Below are positions 1 to 5,252 of a stretch of DNA of 6,532 nucleotides, one piece after another. Source of the stretch: Clostridium sp. CAG:921 (GTDB taxonomy: Bacteria > Bacillota > Clostridia > TANB77 > CAG-465); the NCBI GenBank assembly GCA_000433135.1, contig HF991966.1, positions 19,410-25,941 of the forward strand. Direction: 5' to 3'. The position numbers and the translations under genes are program-made. Position 1 is the stretch's first letter. The number at the start of each line of letters is the position of its first letter. The notes under the pieces are model-generated. The model made no database searches. It saw nothing but the letters and a program-made list of their open reading frames with translations, and was not told the origin of the DNA.

Positions 1-207
1 ATAAAGTATTCCTTTTTCCCTTATTTTTCTAGTTACTATCATTGAGCCTATTATATTTGAAATAAAAAATGCTCCAAAAACAAATGATTGTAAATGTCTA
101 TCTTGAATATTAGTATATGCAAAAACTGCAGCTGTTACACATAATAATGCAGAAATAATACAAAATGAAATTAATAAACTAATACAATAATTTTTTACTT
201 TTACCAT
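1..207 (-). CDS. TIGR04086/YrzE-like small membrane protein, N-terminal part
   Basis: The open frame runs off the left edge of the window, leaving the first 69 codons. Two hydrophobic segments are visible, about residues 8-31 and 40-59. They are followed by a basic patch (TRKIREKG, 59-66) and an aromatic residue at the cut. A GxxxxxxxIxG-type helix followed by a basic loop and 'KGxLYG' is typical of the TIGR04086 (YrzE) family of about 110-130-residue four-helix membrane proteins. Their function is unknown, and in Clostridia they often sit near yajC. I chose the ATG at 205-207 because the purine-rich AAGAAGG (214-220) lies 6 nt upstream. The in-frame ATG at 211-213 directly abuts that site and is less likely. 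It is transcribed in the same direction as the other genes but lies beyond a strong terminator. Family assignment rests on topology and the end motif only, so it is moderate. Confidence 0.6.
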   Translation of the reverse strand, partial: MVKVKNYCISLLISFCIISALLCVTAAVFAYTNIQDRHLQSFVFGAFFISNIIGSMIVTRKIREKGILY

Positions 208-277
208 TTTCATCCTTCTTTCTTCATAGTCTTATACTATTATTTATATTCTTTGAAATAGTAAATTAGTCCTTAAA

Positions 278-306
278 ATTATATAACTTTGATTATTTTC
301 ACATAA
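278..306 (-). promoter_or_regulatory. Possible sigma-A promoter for the left-edge membrane gene
   Basis: Read on the minus strand, a perfect TATAAT (278-283) lies 17 nt downstream of TTATGT (301-306), which is a poor -35 element. It lies about 70 nt before the likely start codon and just after the terminator of the preceding gene, which is where a promoter is expected. In DNA this AT-rich a TATAAT by itself is weak evidence. Confidence 0.35.
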
Positions 307-385
307 ATATTTCAAAACATTTTAATTTAACAAAAAAACTACTTAAATTTATTTTAATAATCAATTATTAATAATATGGAAAAAA

Positions 386-412
386 CACTATTTTGCATCT
401 TGCAAAATAGTG
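386..412 (-). terminator. Rho-independent terminator of the 426-1304 gene
   Basis: A perfect 12-bp stem (CACTATTTTGCA at 386-397 and TGCAAAATAGTG at 401-412) has a 3-nt loop. On the minus strand it is followed at once by six T's. It begins 13 bases after the stop codon of the minus-strand gene at 426. On the plus strand the following run is only CCTTTTCT, so it acts mainly on the minus strand. It closes a single-gene unit. Confidence 0.88.
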
Positions 413-425
413 CCTTTTCTAAAAT

Positions 426-1304
426 TTAATCTTGCCAGTTAGCAAGATAACTTGCTAACGTCTGCGTGGCATTCTGGCCACTGCAGTAAAGCTTTTCAAA
501 AGTTTCTTCGCCAAGAACTTCTATAATTGCAGTAGTTCTTCTACCAATGCCACATCCAAGCTCATAACTTTGCTTTTCTGTGGCTTTGCTATGAAAACTT
601 TTCACTTTTTTTAATATTTCCACAGCTTCATTATCGTCTTTGATATATCCTGCAAAGACTCCAATGTTCCATGGAACCCCAGCCTTCTTAGAGAGCTTTG
701 CAACTCTTCTTCCAAAAGCTTTCTTCCTCTCTACCTCTTTGGAATAATCAGAGATAGTATAATAATCTCCATCTCCTGAATGGACAACTACTTCCCACTT
801 TTCATCGATCACGTACTCGTGATCTTTGTAAGCAGTGCCAACCATACGGCTATAGCTTCGAACATATCTGAAGCTATTAAAATGACCAATTTCCTCTACC
901 AATTCTTTGGTAATTTTGTCACTGTATACCATATGGCTCTTTCTCCAAGCCACCTCTTCATTTATTTTTTGTCCCTCTTCAGGACCATAAATGAAGATAT
1001 TTCTATCTTCTGCAGAATATTTATTCCCTAATTTGCAATCAAAGTATTCTGCCTTTTCTTTTTCGTTTAGTGAACTAAACGAAATTTCTCTGGAGTTCTT
1101 CAGTTCTACAGGTTTGATCACAGTTACCAAATAACGATCACCATATCTTACCTGGAAGAAGTCTTTCTCACCTGACTTTTGGTCGATGACGCAAAAGTCA
1201 TGACCAGTTGTATACATAGCATATGAATGGTTACCCATTCTGCTATCATAAAAGTTACCAATCACTACCTTTAAATTTTCAGTAATTTCATTAAAATTTG
1301 TCAT
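426..1304 (-). CDS. Orphan hypothetical protein, 292 residues (cassette A)
   Basis: I do not recognise this protein. It looks soluble: no signal peptide, no membrane segment, many charged and aromatic residues. The first half appears beta-rich (for example RYLVTVIKPVEL and EYVIDEKWEVVVHSG). The C-terminal third looks helical and basic, with KKAFGRRVAKLSKK followed by a Gly-rich stretch (ELGCGIGRR). Two segments, HDFCVIDQK near residue 35 and HEYVIDEKW near 163, resemble each other weakly and might mark an internal repeat. I set the start at the ATG 1302-1304 because AAGGAG (1310-1315) lies 5 nt upstream. An in-frame upstream ATG at 1335-1337 would place coding sequence inside a leader hairpin and has no ribosome binding site. 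The gene is markedly GC-richer than the division genes (28/60 in 661-720, 26/60 in 1141-1200 against 9/60 in 5461-5520). It has its own promoter and terminator, which suggests acquisition as a unit. Confidence 0.8.
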   Translation of the reverse strand: MTNFNEITENLKVVIGNFYDSRMGNHSYAMYTTGHDFCVIDQKSGEKDFFQVRYGDRYLVTVIKPVELKNSREISFSSLNEKEKAEYFDCKLGNKYSAEDRNIFIYGPEEGQKINEEVAWRKSHMVYSDKITKELVEEIGHFNSFRYVRSYSRMVGTAYKDHEYVIDEKWEVVVHSGDGDYYTISDYSKEVERKKAFGRRVAKLSKKAGVPWNIGVFAGYIKDDNEAVEILKKVKSFHSKATEKQSYELGCGIGRRTTAIIEVLGEETFEKLYCSGQNATQTLASYLANWQD

Positions 1305-1334
1305 ATTATCTCCTTCTCCCACATCATTTGTGGG
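1302..1334 (-). promoter_or_regulatory. Shared leader element, copy A: hairpin plus ribosome binding site
   Basis: In the transcript, CCCACA-AATGA-TGTGGG (1318-1334) forms a 6-bp stem with a 5-nt loop. It is followed by 13 nt containing AGAAGGAGA and then the ATG. The same architecture with identical spacing precedes the gene starting at 2270. The four middle pairs (CCAC/GTGG) are conserved between the copies, while the outermost pair (C-G here, T-A there) and innermost pair (A-T here, G-C there) differ but remain paired. The Shine-Dalgarno is outside the stem, so simple occlusion is not the obvious mechanism. A protein- or RNA-binding site, or a stability hairpin, is possible. Confidence 0.65.
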
Positions 1335-1340
1335 CAATAC

Positions 1341-1362
1341 GTATTACAAATTTTTGTAATAC
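1341..1362. repeat. Perfect 22-bp palindrome in the leader of cassette A
   Basis: Two 10-bp arms (GTATTACAAA and its exact reverse complement TTTGTAATAC) flank a TT centre. It lies about 17-38 nt downstream of the predicted transcription start and 7 nt before the shared leader hairpin. It could be a dimeric repressor operator in DNA or an RNA hairpin. No matching palindrome is present in the leader of the second cassette. Confidence 0.7.
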
Positions 1363-1385
1363 TTTATAAAATTTACTACATTTAT

Positions 1386-1414
1386 ATTATAGCATATATT
1401 TAGCTAAAAATCAA
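1386..1414 (-). promoter_or_regulatory. Sigma-A promoter of cassette A (extended -10)
   Basis: On the minus strand TTGATT (1409-1414) is separated by 17 nt from a perfect TATAAT (1386-1391). The -10 is preceded by TGC, making an extended -10 (TGnTATAAT). The start of transcription would be near 1379, giving a leader of about 75 nt before the ATG at 1304. That leader holds the 22-bp palindrome and the shared hairpin. Confidence 0.75.
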
Positions 1415-1533
1415 CATCAAATTTTACATAATATTTTAAATTATATAATTCAATCAATTTTGAGTTAGTTTTATAAAAAAAATAGTATGTATCACCATCT
1501 TACTAAATTATTACTATTAGTAGATCATATAAC

Positions 1534-1573
1534 AATTAAGGCAGCTAACACAATAGTGCTAACTGCCTTAATT
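1534..1573 (-). terminator. Likely terminator hairpin of the 1581-2270 gene
   Basis: An 11-bp stem (AATTAAGGCAG at 1534-1544 with CTGCCTTAATT at 1563-1573) continues inward with two isolated mismatches to a 4-nt loop at 1552-1555. It starts 7 bases after the stop codon of the minus-strand gene. The run after the stem on the minus strand (TTAATTGTTATAT) is T-rich but interrupted, so it may be leaky or act as a 3'-end stabiliser. The rest of the gap to the next promoter (1415-1533) is AT-rich with nothing else I can support. Confidence 0.6.
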
Positions 1574-1580
1574 TATAAAT

Positions 1581-2270
1581 TTACCATTCTAATAATACTC
1601 TTTTTTCAGTATTACTAAAATCACCTCCATTTACTTCACAATAAATTTTTGCCAATGAAGCTATTCCAAGCTTTTCAATAGCCTCATCATATTCCTTCTG
1701 CCTACAGTCCTCGAGCATGCTTACAATGTACTCTTTGTCGTATATAGACAAAATCTCGTCCAACACTTCTAATGCCTCTTCTAAAGTATCATTAGAGTCA
1801 ATTTCAGCCGAGGTTTCTAACGCAAGCTTTGCCTCATCTCTTGCCTTTTTATAAGGCAGTAAGACATCATAGTTAAAAGACTCTTCGATAAAGCTCCTCA
1901 GCTCCTTTTCTTTTATTACATTTTGCATATGTTTAACAACAGATGCAATATCACCATCACTAGGTGAAAACCTATCAACTACGTAATAGCGCTTCTGATT
2001 TTCACCAGATGTCCGAATAGATCTGATATATTGATCAAGTAGCTTCAAATAGATGATATTAAAATCATCTTCAAAAAACTTTTGATCAGTGACAAAAAGT
2101 TTGTTTAATAATAACTTCTTATCATTTAAATTAAGTTCTATTCCCTTTGAGAGTAATCCATCAAAGAGTTCAAAGACCTCATCATCAAGCCACTTCAAAA
2201 CTGAAGAATACATATCATACCCTTCATTAATTCCTTCCATTACTTCTCCCAAAAGTTCACTTTTTCTCAT
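1581..2270 (-). CDS. Orphan hypothetical protein, 229 residues (cassette B)
   Basis: I do not recognise this protein. It is acidic, predicted to be mostly alpha-helical and soluble, and has no signal or membrane segment. Long amphipathic helices with heptad-like spacing are visible, for example around residues 150-190 (ALETSAEIDSNDTLEEALEV). A YYVVDRFSPSDGD segment near the centre is the least helical part. It ends in LLEW. I set the start at the ATG 2268-2270, where AAGGGG (2276-2281) is 5 nt upstream. An upstream in-frame ATG (2325-2327) lies close to the predicted transcription start and would read through the leader hairpin. Base composition is higher in GC than the division genes (28/60 in 1681-1740), though uneven: 2101-2160 is as AT-rich as the rest of the window. 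It has its own promoter and likely terminator and shares its leader design with the 426-1304 gene. The two proteins show no evident sequence similarity. Confidence 0.8.
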   Translation of the reverse strand: MRKSELLGEVMEGINEGYDMYSSVLKWLDDEVFELFDGLLSKGIELNLNDKKLLLNKLFVTDQKFFEDDFNIIYLKLLDQYIRSIRTSGENQKRYYVVDRFSPSDGDIASVVKHMQNVIKEKELRSFIEESFNYDVLLPYKKARDEAKLALETSAEIDSNDTLEEALEVLDEILSIYDKEYIVSMLEDCRQKEYDEAIEKLGIASLAKIYCEVNGGDFSNTEKRVLLEW

Positions 2271-2300
2271 ATTTTCCCCTTCTTCCACGCAATACGTGGA
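2268..2300 (-). promoter_or_regulatory. Shared leader element, copy B: hairpin plus ribosome binding site
   Basis: In the transcript, TCCACG-TATTG-CGTGGA (2284-2300) forms a 6-bp stem with a 5-nt loop. Thirteen nt with AGAAGGGGA follow, then the ATG. Those 13 nt match copy A at 11 positions, and the hairpin-to-ATG distance is identical. The stem keeps the CCAC/GTGG core and shows two paired changes relative to copy A. Confidence 0.65.
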
Positions 2301-2343
2301 CAAAAATACAAAAACTTTGGACATCAAAAAAACTTACAATGCT

Positions 2344-2372
2344 ATTGTATCACATATTAATTAAAAAGTCAA
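2344..2372 (-). promoter_or_regulatory. Strong sigma-A promoter of cassette B
   Basis: On the minus strand TTGACT (2367-2372), 17 nt, then TACAAT (2344-2349), with TGA directly before the -10 (extended -10 form). Transcription should begin near 2337, about 67 nt before the ATG at 2270. This is the best-matching promoter in the window. The DNA from 2373 to the stop codon at 2440 shows no convincing terminator for the gene upstream. Confidence 0.8.
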
Positions 2373-2439
2373 TACAAAGTGGTATTTTACATTACATAAT
2401 TATTAATAATACTTACTAAAAGCTTAACTTTTGTTTCAT

Positions 2440-3168
2440 TTAACTTTCTTCGTTACCACATTTTTTTATTTTTAACCACCCTAAGTTTTTTATTTCATCT
2501 ACTTCAAGTTGCATATTCCAATCTAAAGATAATGCATTAGAAACAGCTGTTGTTACAGCATCTATTTCAGCACTATTTTTTTGAAGTTTAAAAATACTTT
2601 CTTTTAGCTTTTCAACTTCGAGTAAATCTCCAAATCTGGCTCTTACCTCATTATCACTGTATACACTGCCAGTATTTATTCTATACTTTTTCTTATTCAA
2701 AAATTCCAGTCTTTCTTTCTGAATTTCAACTACTTTTGAAGAATCAATCTTGAAAATATGGATAAATCTACCTTCAAGTAAATACGAAGTAGTTTTTGGA
2801 TTTTTTAAGTAAGCATTAAAAATTGTAATTAAATCACCAGATTTTAACTTATAACGTATATTCATCCAGTCATTACCAAAATCACATTCCAATTTTTCTT
2901 TACTTAGTTCTTTAATACTATAAATTAATGTCTTACTTCTCATTAACACATTATATATAGCAATATCTCTGATAATATCTAAATCGCACAACCTTAAACT
3001 AAGATCTAAATTTTTAAAAATTGAAACTTTCAAATTGATTACATCATGCAAAAAACTCATTGTTTCCTTATTAAAAAAAATTTCATATCCACTTAACCGT
3101 TCATAAAGTTCTTCTTTTGAAATTACCTTTCCTTCTGTAAAACTGTCAAAATGAGATCTTCTTAACAT
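2440..3168 (-). CDS. Orphan hypothetical protein, 242 residues
   Basis: I do not recognise this protein. It appears soluble, rich in Lys, Glu, Ile and Leu. Predicted helices fill the first 100 residues (for example ISKEELYERL and LHDVINLKVSIFKNL). A more mixed middle follows (GDLITIFNAYLKN, YLLEGRFIHIFKID). A coiled-coil-like stretch lies near residues 180-215 (LLEVEKLKESIFKLQKNS). The start is the ATG 3166-3168, preceded by TAAGGAGAG (3176-3184) at good spacing. Unlike the two genes to its left, its base composition matches the AT-rich background, so there is no compositional sign of recent transfer. It has its own promoter about 150 nt upstream and an elaborate leader. The stop is not followed by a clear terminator; only a weak 5-bp stem (AAAAG/CTTTT, 2418-2432) is present. 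Confidence 0.75.
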   Translation of the reverse strand: MLRRSHFDSFTEGKVISKEELYERLSGYEIFFNKETMSFLHDVINLKVSIFKNLDLSLRLCDLDIIRDIAIYNVLMRSKTLIYSIKELSKEKLECDFGNDWMNIRYKLKSGDLITIFNAYLKNPKTTSYLLEGRFIHIFKIDSSKVVEIQKERLEFLNKKKYRINTGSVYSDNEVRARFGDLLEVEKLKESIFKLQKNSAEIDAVTTAVSNALSLDWNMQLEVDEIKNLGWLKIKKCGNEES

Positions 3169-3224
3169 ATAGCAACTCTCCTTATCTTTTTATTTTAAAT
3201 ATATTCTTTTTTATTTTATACAAA

Positions 3225-3245
3225 CTACATCATATCAATCCTCCT
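3225..3245 (-). promoter_or_regulatory. Strong Shine-Dalgarno with a two-codon ORF (ATG-ATG-TAG)
   Basis: On the minus strand AGGAGGA (3239-3245) is followed at ideal spacing by ATG ATG TAG (3225-3233). This is one of the best ribosome binding sites in the window, but it drives only Met-Met-stop. It sits in the leader of the 242-residue gene, 56 nt before that gene's ATG. It could be a regulatory minimal ORF or the remnant of a lost gene. Alternatively TTGATA (3232-3237), overlapping it, may be part of a second promoter. Confidence 0.45.
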
Positions 3246-3259
3246 ACAATAATTATTGT
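3246..3259. repeat. Perfect 14-bp palindrome before the two-codon ORF
   Basis: ACAATAA|TTATTGT is its own reverse complement and abuts the Shine-Dalgarno of the two-codon ORF. With no spacer it cannot form a good RNA hairpin, so a DNA operator for a dimeric regulator is the more natural reading. It is AT-rich, so chance is possible. Confidence 0.4.
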
Positions 3260-3261
3260 GC

Positions 3262-3292
3262 TATTTGTTAGTAAACTTATATTTAACAAATA
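3262..3292 (-). promoter_or_regulatory. Leader hairpin upstream of the 242-residue gene
   Basis: Nine-base arms (TATTTGTTA at 3262-3270 and TAACAAATA at 3284-3292) with a 13-nt loop could form in the transcript about 20 nt after its predicted start. There is no T-run after it, so it is not a terminator. The stem is AT-rich and only moderately stable. Confidence 0.4.
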
Positions 3293-3319
3293 TTGGAAAT
3301 TATAACTTACATATCCAAA

Positions 3320-3348
3320 ATTATATCATTTTCTTTAACAAAAGTAAA
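3320..3348 (-). promoter_or_regulatory. Sigma-A promoter of the 242-residue gene (extended -10)
   Basis: On the minus strand TTTACT (3343-3348), 17 nt, then a perfect TATAAT (3320-3325) preceded by TGA. Transcription would begin near 3313, giving an unusually long leader of about 145 nt that holds the hairpin, the palindrome and the two-codon ORF. The DNA between this promoter and the stop of the next gene (3349-3514) is very AT-rich. It holds a weak AGC/GCT hairpin followed by seven T's on the minus strand (3430-3443), too short to call as a terminator. Confidence 0.7.
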
Positions 3349-3514
3349 GAATTTTTAAATTTACATAATTTATCATCAATTACATTAAAATTTATTATAT
3401 TTTCACATAAATTATTAAAAGTATAACAAAAAAAGCCCTAGCTAAAACATGTTACAATAATAACACATATTTTAAACTAAAGCATAAAACTAAATATCAT
3501 TTTTTTAATATCAA

Positions 3515-3838
3515 TTACTTATTTTTATCTTCCATATCATTACTTGAAATATCGCTACCATTTTCTTTAATCTTATTTTCTTTTTTTCTTAAGAATATAT
3601 TAAATACAGCTTTTGAAACGTAAAAGCCAATTATAAAAGCTAAAAACAAAAGAAATGATACTATACACAAATAATTTTTATTAATTTCAGTCATAGTAAG
3701 ATTTACATCTTTTACCTGCATATCGTCAAATATTTGATAAAGTGGTGCAACGCATATAACTACGTACATACAAATGAATCCAACCAAAGATGCAATCATA
3801 TTTCTTTTTATGATTATTTTTTTATTCTTTTTATCCAT
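3515..3838 (-). CDS. Small two-helix membrane protein of unknown function, 107 residues
   Basis: The N-terminus is strongly basic (KKNKKIIIKR, residues 3-12). Two membrane segments follow at about 14-34 and 56-78. They are separated by a short acidic loop (QIFDDMQVKDVNLT) predicted outside, and the tail is a charged cytoplasmic one (RKKENKIKEN onward). Both ends would be inside by the positive-inside rule. The start is the ATG 3836-3838 with GGAGGAG 4 nt upstream. It lies 88 nt downstream of sbp in the same direction, where Clostridia often have a second DUF881 gene or ftsZ. It resembles neither. The tail shares S-N-D-M with the tail of Sbp (AGTAATGATATG in both, same frame), perhaps by chance. 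I do not recognise the family; a role in the envelope is inferred only from position and topology. Confidence 0.75.
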   Translation of the reverse strand: MDKKNKKIIIKRNMIASLVGFICMYVVICVAPLYQIFDDMQVKDVNLTMTEINKNYLCIVSFLLFLAFIIGFYVSKAVFNIFLRKKENKIKENGSDISSNDMEDKNK

Positions 3839-3876
3839 CTAACTCCTCCAAAATCAAATCATTAATTACATAGTAT

Positions 3877-3905
3877 ATTATATAGCATTTATAATTTTTA
3901 TACAA
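3877..3905 (-). promoter_or_regulatory. Possible promoter for the two-helix membrane protein
   Basis: On the minus strand TTGTAT (3900-3905), 17 nt, then a perfect TATAAT (3877-3882), about 40 nt before the ATG at 3838. The -35 is weak. If it works, this gene can be expressed apart from the division operon, which would explain the 88-nt gap after sbp. Confidence 0.45.
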
Positions 3906-3926
3906 TACAAATAAAGTATAAAAAAA

Positions 3927-4334
3927 TTATTTTTCGTTCAAAGAGTTGCCTTTCATATCATTACTATCATTTTTTGCATCTTTTACATCAACTCTTTTTT
4001 TATCAATCCTTTCCATACATTCACGCCTTATAGCAGTAAAATTATTCAAAAGTCTTGTTGTAAATACAATTACTGCTGCAAGATATATATCAACATCAAG
4101 TTTGCTTCCAATATATACTAATAACATAGCAACTAAAGCATTACAAAAAAATCCAGATAAAAATATATTCATTCTAAACTTTTTTCCAATATTTGCTGAA
4201 AACGCTCCAAACACAGAGTCAAGGCATGCAAGTATTGCAACAGCTATATACTGTGAATATGAATATGGAATTTCTAAATTAGAACCAGCCAAAAGACCAA
4301 TTAATACAAATATAGCTAAAATAATTACTCCCAT
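3927..4334 (-). CDS. sbp: Small basic protein Sbp (DUF1290), division-cluster membrane protein
   Basis: This is a 135-residue membrane protein of the DUF1290/Sbp family, a little longer than the roughly 120 residues usual. Membrane segments lie at about 2-18, 27-48, 56-76 and 82-94. Family features visible are ACLDSVFGAF (36-45), the FRMNIFLSGFFxN block (53-65), and the basic exit RLLNNFTAIRR (94-104). The extra length is a hydrophilic, charged tail (105-135). The biochemical role is unknown. The gene is conserved beside ftsQ/divIB and DUF881 genes in Gram-positive bacteria, so a part in division or envelope assembly is inferred from context. I chose the ATG at 4332-4334 because GGAGG (4342-4346) is 7 nt upstream. 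The in-frame GTG at 4338-4340 abuts that site. The gene follows the DUF881 stop by 14 nt and is surely co-transcribed with it. Confidence 0.92.
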   Translation of the reverse strand: MGVIILAIFVLIGLLAGSNLEIPYSYSQYIAVAILACLDSVFGAFSANIGKKFRMNIFLSGFFCNALVAMLLVYIGSKLDVDIYLAAVIVFTTRLLNNFTAIRRECMERIDKKRVDVKDAKNDSNDMKGNSLNEK

Positions 4335-4348
4335 TTTCACTCCTCCAT

Positions 4349-5242
4349 TTATTTTTTAGTCTCAGCGTATTTAAAATTTAGTGTACCATCAAATTTAGGT
4401 ACCTCAACACTATTACTTCTTACTACACTAATACCTATTCCAGTAGACCCTTTTAAAGTATCTACTACTCCATTTTTTATGTTCATAGCACTTTCAAGCC
4501 ATTGTGCATTTCCAATTGCTTTTATAACTATAGGTGTTGATATTTTTTGATAATTTACTTGAATTGATGGACCTACACATCTTATACCAGAAATTGATAT
4601 AATTCTTTGATCATTTACAGATATAGCCTCAGCTCCTGCTACTTTTAACTCATTTACCACACTTAATACATCACTATCATGTACTAAAGAATCTGTGTCA
4701 ATAGTGGAATTTTCTGAATTTTGAGCTGCATCTGTCATCGTTATTATAATTCCTTCACCTTTTAAATCAGTATTTCCTGAAAGCGCAGAAAGCATATTAA
4801 TTTCATCTTTCATTGAATTTATAAGAGTACTATTAGTTGATGAGTTATTCTTGTACTCTTCAACTACATTTTGACTTTCAGTATATTTTTCCTTTAAATC
4901 GTTATAGTTTCTTTGAAGTGTCACAAGTTCATCAGCAAGTTCAGCTTCTCTTTTACCTTGTAAAACTACTTCTGAATTACTTACAGTCTTCATTTGTGCA
5001 GCTAGCAATACACTTAAGAAAAAAAGTGGAATTCCAACTACCACATATGTTCCAATTGCATTTTTTTTAGAAAACTCAATTATATTTTTTATTATTTTAT
5101 TTTCTTTTTTCTTTGAAAATTCTTTTTCATTTTTGTTACTTTTCTTATTTCCACCTTTATTACTATTATCAAAAGTAGCATCGTCTTTTATATTTTCTTC
5201 ATTTTCTGCTAAATCATAATTTTCATTTTCTAACAAACTCAT
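4349..5242 (-). CDS. DUF881 (YlxW/YlxX-like) division-cluster membrane protein
   Basis: This 297-residue, single-pass membrane protein has a long Lys/Asn/Glu-rich cytoplasmic N-terminus (1-62), a membrane helix (about 63-83) and an extracytoplasmic coiled coil (about 95-133). The DUF881 domain follows (about 150-291). Diagnostic blocks are KGEGIIITMTD (161-171), LVHDSDVLSVVNELKVAGAEA (186-206), the SxNDQRI-like segment (208-214) and RCVGPSI (221-227). DUF881 proteins neighbour ftsQ and sbp in many Firmicutes and Actinobacteria; their activity is not established. The start is uncertain. AAGGAG (5245-5250) sits only 2 nt before the ATG at 5240-5242, abuts a GTG at 5243-5245, and is 8 nt before an in-frame TTG at 5234-5236. 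The TTG may therefore be the real start, two codons later. It follows the ftsQ stop by about 10 nt, so coupling is likely. Confidence 0.92.
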   Translation of the reverse strand: MSLLENENYDLAENEENIKDDATFDNSNKGGNKKSNKNEKEFSKKKENKIIKNIIEFSKKNAIGTYVVVGIPLFFLSVLLAAQMKTVSNSEVVLQGKREAELADELVTLQRNYNDLKEKYTESQNVVEEYKNNSSTNSTLINSMKDEINMLSALSGNTDLKGEGIIITMTDAAQNSENSTIDTDSLVHDSDVLSVVNELKVAGAEAISVNDQRIISISGIRCVGPSIQVNYQKISTPIVIKAIGNAQWLESAMNIKNGVVDTLKGSTGIGISVVRSNSVEVPKFDGTLNFKYAETKK

Positions 5243-5252
5243 CACTCCTTTT

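Noticed and set aside
354..371. AT-rich palindrome TTAATAAT-CA-ATTATTAA
   Set aside because: Pure A/T arms in a very AT-rich spacer are expected by chance and it lies in no meaningful position between terminator and next promoter.
780..1031. Plus-strand open frame inside the 426-1304 gene
   Set aside because: Short, no ribosome binding site, and antisense to a gene that has a good promoter, start and terminator.
1305..1337. Longer N-terminus for the 426-1304 protein from an ATG at 1335-1337
   Set aside because: It would encode through the conserved leader hairpin and has no Shine-Dalgarno, whereas the ATG at 1304 does.
2271..2327. Longer N-terminus for the 1581-2270 protein from an ATG at 2325-2327
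   Set aside because: That codon is within about 12 nt of the predicted transcription start and lacks a Shine-Dalgarno; the extension covers the second leader hairpin.
2089..2364. Plus-strand Ser-rich open frame over the start of the 1581-2270 gene and its promoter
   Set aside because: It arises from reading minus-strand coding DNA and a promoter backwards; low-complexity Ser/Thr content and no Shine-Dalgarno.
3430..3465. Terminator after the two-helix membrane gene
   Set aside because: A run of seven T's is present on the minus strand, but the stem before it is only AGC/GCT (3 bp), and a nearby TGTTA/TAACA stem is not followed by T's.
3946..4359. Plus-strand open frame of 137 codons opposite sbp
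   Set aside because: It is the complement of a clear Sbp gene, has no ribosome binding site of its own, and its composition follows the codon pattern of the minus-strand gene.
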